Assembly: GCA_022703295.1 (NCBI GenBank)
Contig: JAKLDX010000015.1
Location: forward strand, 1 to 14,493
Source of the DNA: Candidatus Omnitrophota bacterium
GTDB lineage: Bacteria; Omnitrophota; Gorgyraeia; 2-01-FULL-45-10
Direction: 5' to 3'
DNA length: 14,493 nt
Position 1 is the first letter of the stretch. Each line of letters opens with the position of its first letter. This document shows positions 13,556 through 14,493 of this stretch, in pieces. The position numbers and the translations under genes were made by a program. The notes beneath the pieces are model-generated. The model was given only the letters and a program-made list of their open reading frames with translations, ran no database searches and had not been told where the DNA came from.

Positions 13556-13565
13556 AAAAAATCAA
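13538..13565 (-). promoter_or_regulatory. Promoter of the TolC-HlyD-ABC exporter operon
   Basis: On the minus strand TTGATT (13560-13565), a 16-bp spacer and TATAAT (13538-13543) with an upstream TG make an extended -10 promoter. Initiation about 7 bp downstream would fall near 13531, leaving an extremely short leader before the ATG at 13524. No terminator hairpin is seen between the phoU stop and this promoter. Confidence 0.65.
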
Positions 13566-13587
13566 AAACGATGATAATAAAATAGGT

Positions 13588-14265
13588 TTATTTATCGTTC
13601 TTCAGGCGCTCCGGATGATGTTTAACGACTTCTGCCTGCACCATATAAATAACATCCTCTGCAATATTCGTAGTGTGATCGCATATGCGTTCGAGAAAAC
13701 GCGCTATCAGCAGAAGTTGGACAGCGCGGGGGGTTGTTGCAGGATCCTTTACCATGTAGTCTTCAACAAGCTCCTTATGGATCAGATTGCGCAAATTATC
13801 GGCTTCAGGGTCTTGGGACAAAACTTTCTTGGCCAATTCTATGTCACCGTTAACAAACGAATCTATGGACATCTTGACCATATTTTGAGCGATGGCTGCT
13901 AATTTTGGTATGTCAACAAGCGGCTTCAGTAAAGGCTTATCAACTATCTCGATAGTACGCTGGGCTATGTCCACGGCTATATCGGCAATACGTTCAAGTT
14001 CGGCATTTATCTTCATTCCGGTAGTGATAAAACGAAGATCTTTTGCCATCGGCTGGTATCGCGCTATAAGATCTATGCACTTCTCGTCTATGGCCAGCTC
14101 TAATCTGTCGACATTCATATCGCTGTCTATTATATTTTCAGCAAGTTCTTTCTCGCGGTTTTTCAGCGCTTCGATCGATTTATAAATGGCCTCTTCGGCA
14201 AAAGAACCCATCTTCAATATGTCCGTCTTCAGCTCTTTCAGTTCCTGGTCGACATGTCTTTCCAT
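13588..14265 (-). CDS. phoU: Phosphate transport/signalling accessory protein PhoU
   Basis: The 225-residue all-helical protein has two PhoU repeats. Each carries the metal-binding motif of this family: ERIADIAVDIA at 91-101 and ERICDHTTNIAED at 192-204. PhoU links the Pst phosphate transporter to PhoR-PhoB signalling and limits phosphate uptake. Length is typical. The start has an AAGGAGA site 5 nt upstream and lies 20 bp after the pstB stop, the usual pstB-phoU order, so it is the last gene of the pst operon. Confidence 0.97.
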   Translation of the reverse strand: MERHVDQELKELKTDILKMGSFAEEAIYKSIEALKNREKELAENIIDSDMNVDRLELAIDEKCIDLIARYQPMAKDLRFITTGMKINAELERIADIAVDIAQRTIEIVDKPLLKPLVDIPKLAAIAQNMVKMSIDSFVNGDIELAKKVLSQDPEADNLRNLIHKELVEDYMVKDPATTPRAVQLLLIARFLERICDHTTNIAEDVIYMVQAEVVKHHPERLKNDK

Positions 14266-14285
14266 AACTATCTCCTTTTTTTATA

Positions 14286-14493
14286 CTATCCGTATCTTCC
14301 CGTAATATAATCTTCTGTCCGTTTGTCATGCGGCGCGGTAAATATCTGCTCGGTTTTCCCAAACTCTATCAGTTCACCCAACAACATGAAACCTGTATCA
14401 TCGGAAACTCGCGCCGCCTGTTGCATATTATGTGTAACTATTATTATAGTATAATCGCTTTTCAATTCGCGCATTAATTCTTCTATTCTGGCC
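14286..14493 (-). CDS. pstB: Phosphate ABC transporter ATPase PstB, C-terminal fragment
   Basis: The frame enters at the window edge and ends at TAG (14286-14288), giving about 68 residues. The sequence ARIEELMREL, then the Walker B-distal strand TIIIVTHNMQQAARVSD with the H-loop histidine, then GELIEFGKTEQIFTAP and the terminal DYITGRYG are diagnostic of PstB. This is the cytoplasmic ATPase that drives PstCA phosphate import. Walker A, signature and Walker B lie outside the window. phoU follows immediately. Confidence 0.97.
   Translation of the reverse strand, partial: ARIEELMRELKSDYTIIIVTHNMQQAARVSDDTGFMLLGELIEFGKTEQIFTAPHDKRTEDYITGRYG

Noticed and set aside
1..14493. CRISPR array, insertion sequence or prophage
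   Set aside because: No regularly spaced repeats, transposase, integrase or terminal inverted repeats with target duplications were seen.

Overview
All genes recognised in this window lie on the minus strand, so transcription runs from high to low coordinates. The organism looks like a Gram-negative bacterium: there is a TolC-type outer-membrane channel, a periplasmic adaptor and a lipobox lipoprotein. Coding is tight, with ATGA and TAATG overlaps, and ATA, AGG and AGA codons are used freely. The gene mix (archaeal-type RtcB with archease, an exonuclease-WYL fusion, a split YbhF-type ABC exporter) would suit a poorly cultured lineage such as Omnitrophota or a neighbour, but that placement is an impression and was not tested.

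In transcription order: (1) 14493-13588 holds the end of a phosphate-uptake operon, the PstB C-terminus followed by PhoU. (2) 13565-7202 holds a six-gene tripartite efflux operon: TolC-like channel, HlyD/YbhG-like adaptor, two ABC ATPases (a split YbhF) and two ABC-2 permeases (YbhS- and YbhR-like). Its promoter carries a perfect 11-bp-arm palindrome centred on the -10 box. A 92-bp gap ahead of the first permease can form a hairpin that hides the permease ribosome-binding site. (3) 7165-2062 holds a tightly packed operon: lipoprotein, DnaQ-type exonuclease fused to a WYL domain, archease, RtcB RNA ligase, seryl-tRNA synthetase and an integral-membrane HEAVH metallopeptidase. (4) 1987-701 holds two tRNA-Ser genes, UGA then CGA, flanking two tandemly duplicated single-gene transcription units. 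Each unit has its own promoter, a small exported protein and a terminator. A strong hairpin lies in the predicted 5' leader of tRNA-Ser(CGA). (5) 661-1 holds the N-terminal part of a GH5 glycoside hydrolase.

Functionally, region 3 plus the tRNAs forms a serine-tRNA charging and RNA-repair neighbourhood. RtcB seals 2',3'-cyclic-phosphate or 3'-phosphate RNA ends, archease activates it, the exonuclease-WYL protein could trim or sense nucleic acid, and SerRS and both tRNA-Ser genes sit alongside. Region 2 is a complete inner-to-outer-membrane drug or lipid exporter. No mobile element, CRISPR array or plus-strand gene could be supported.
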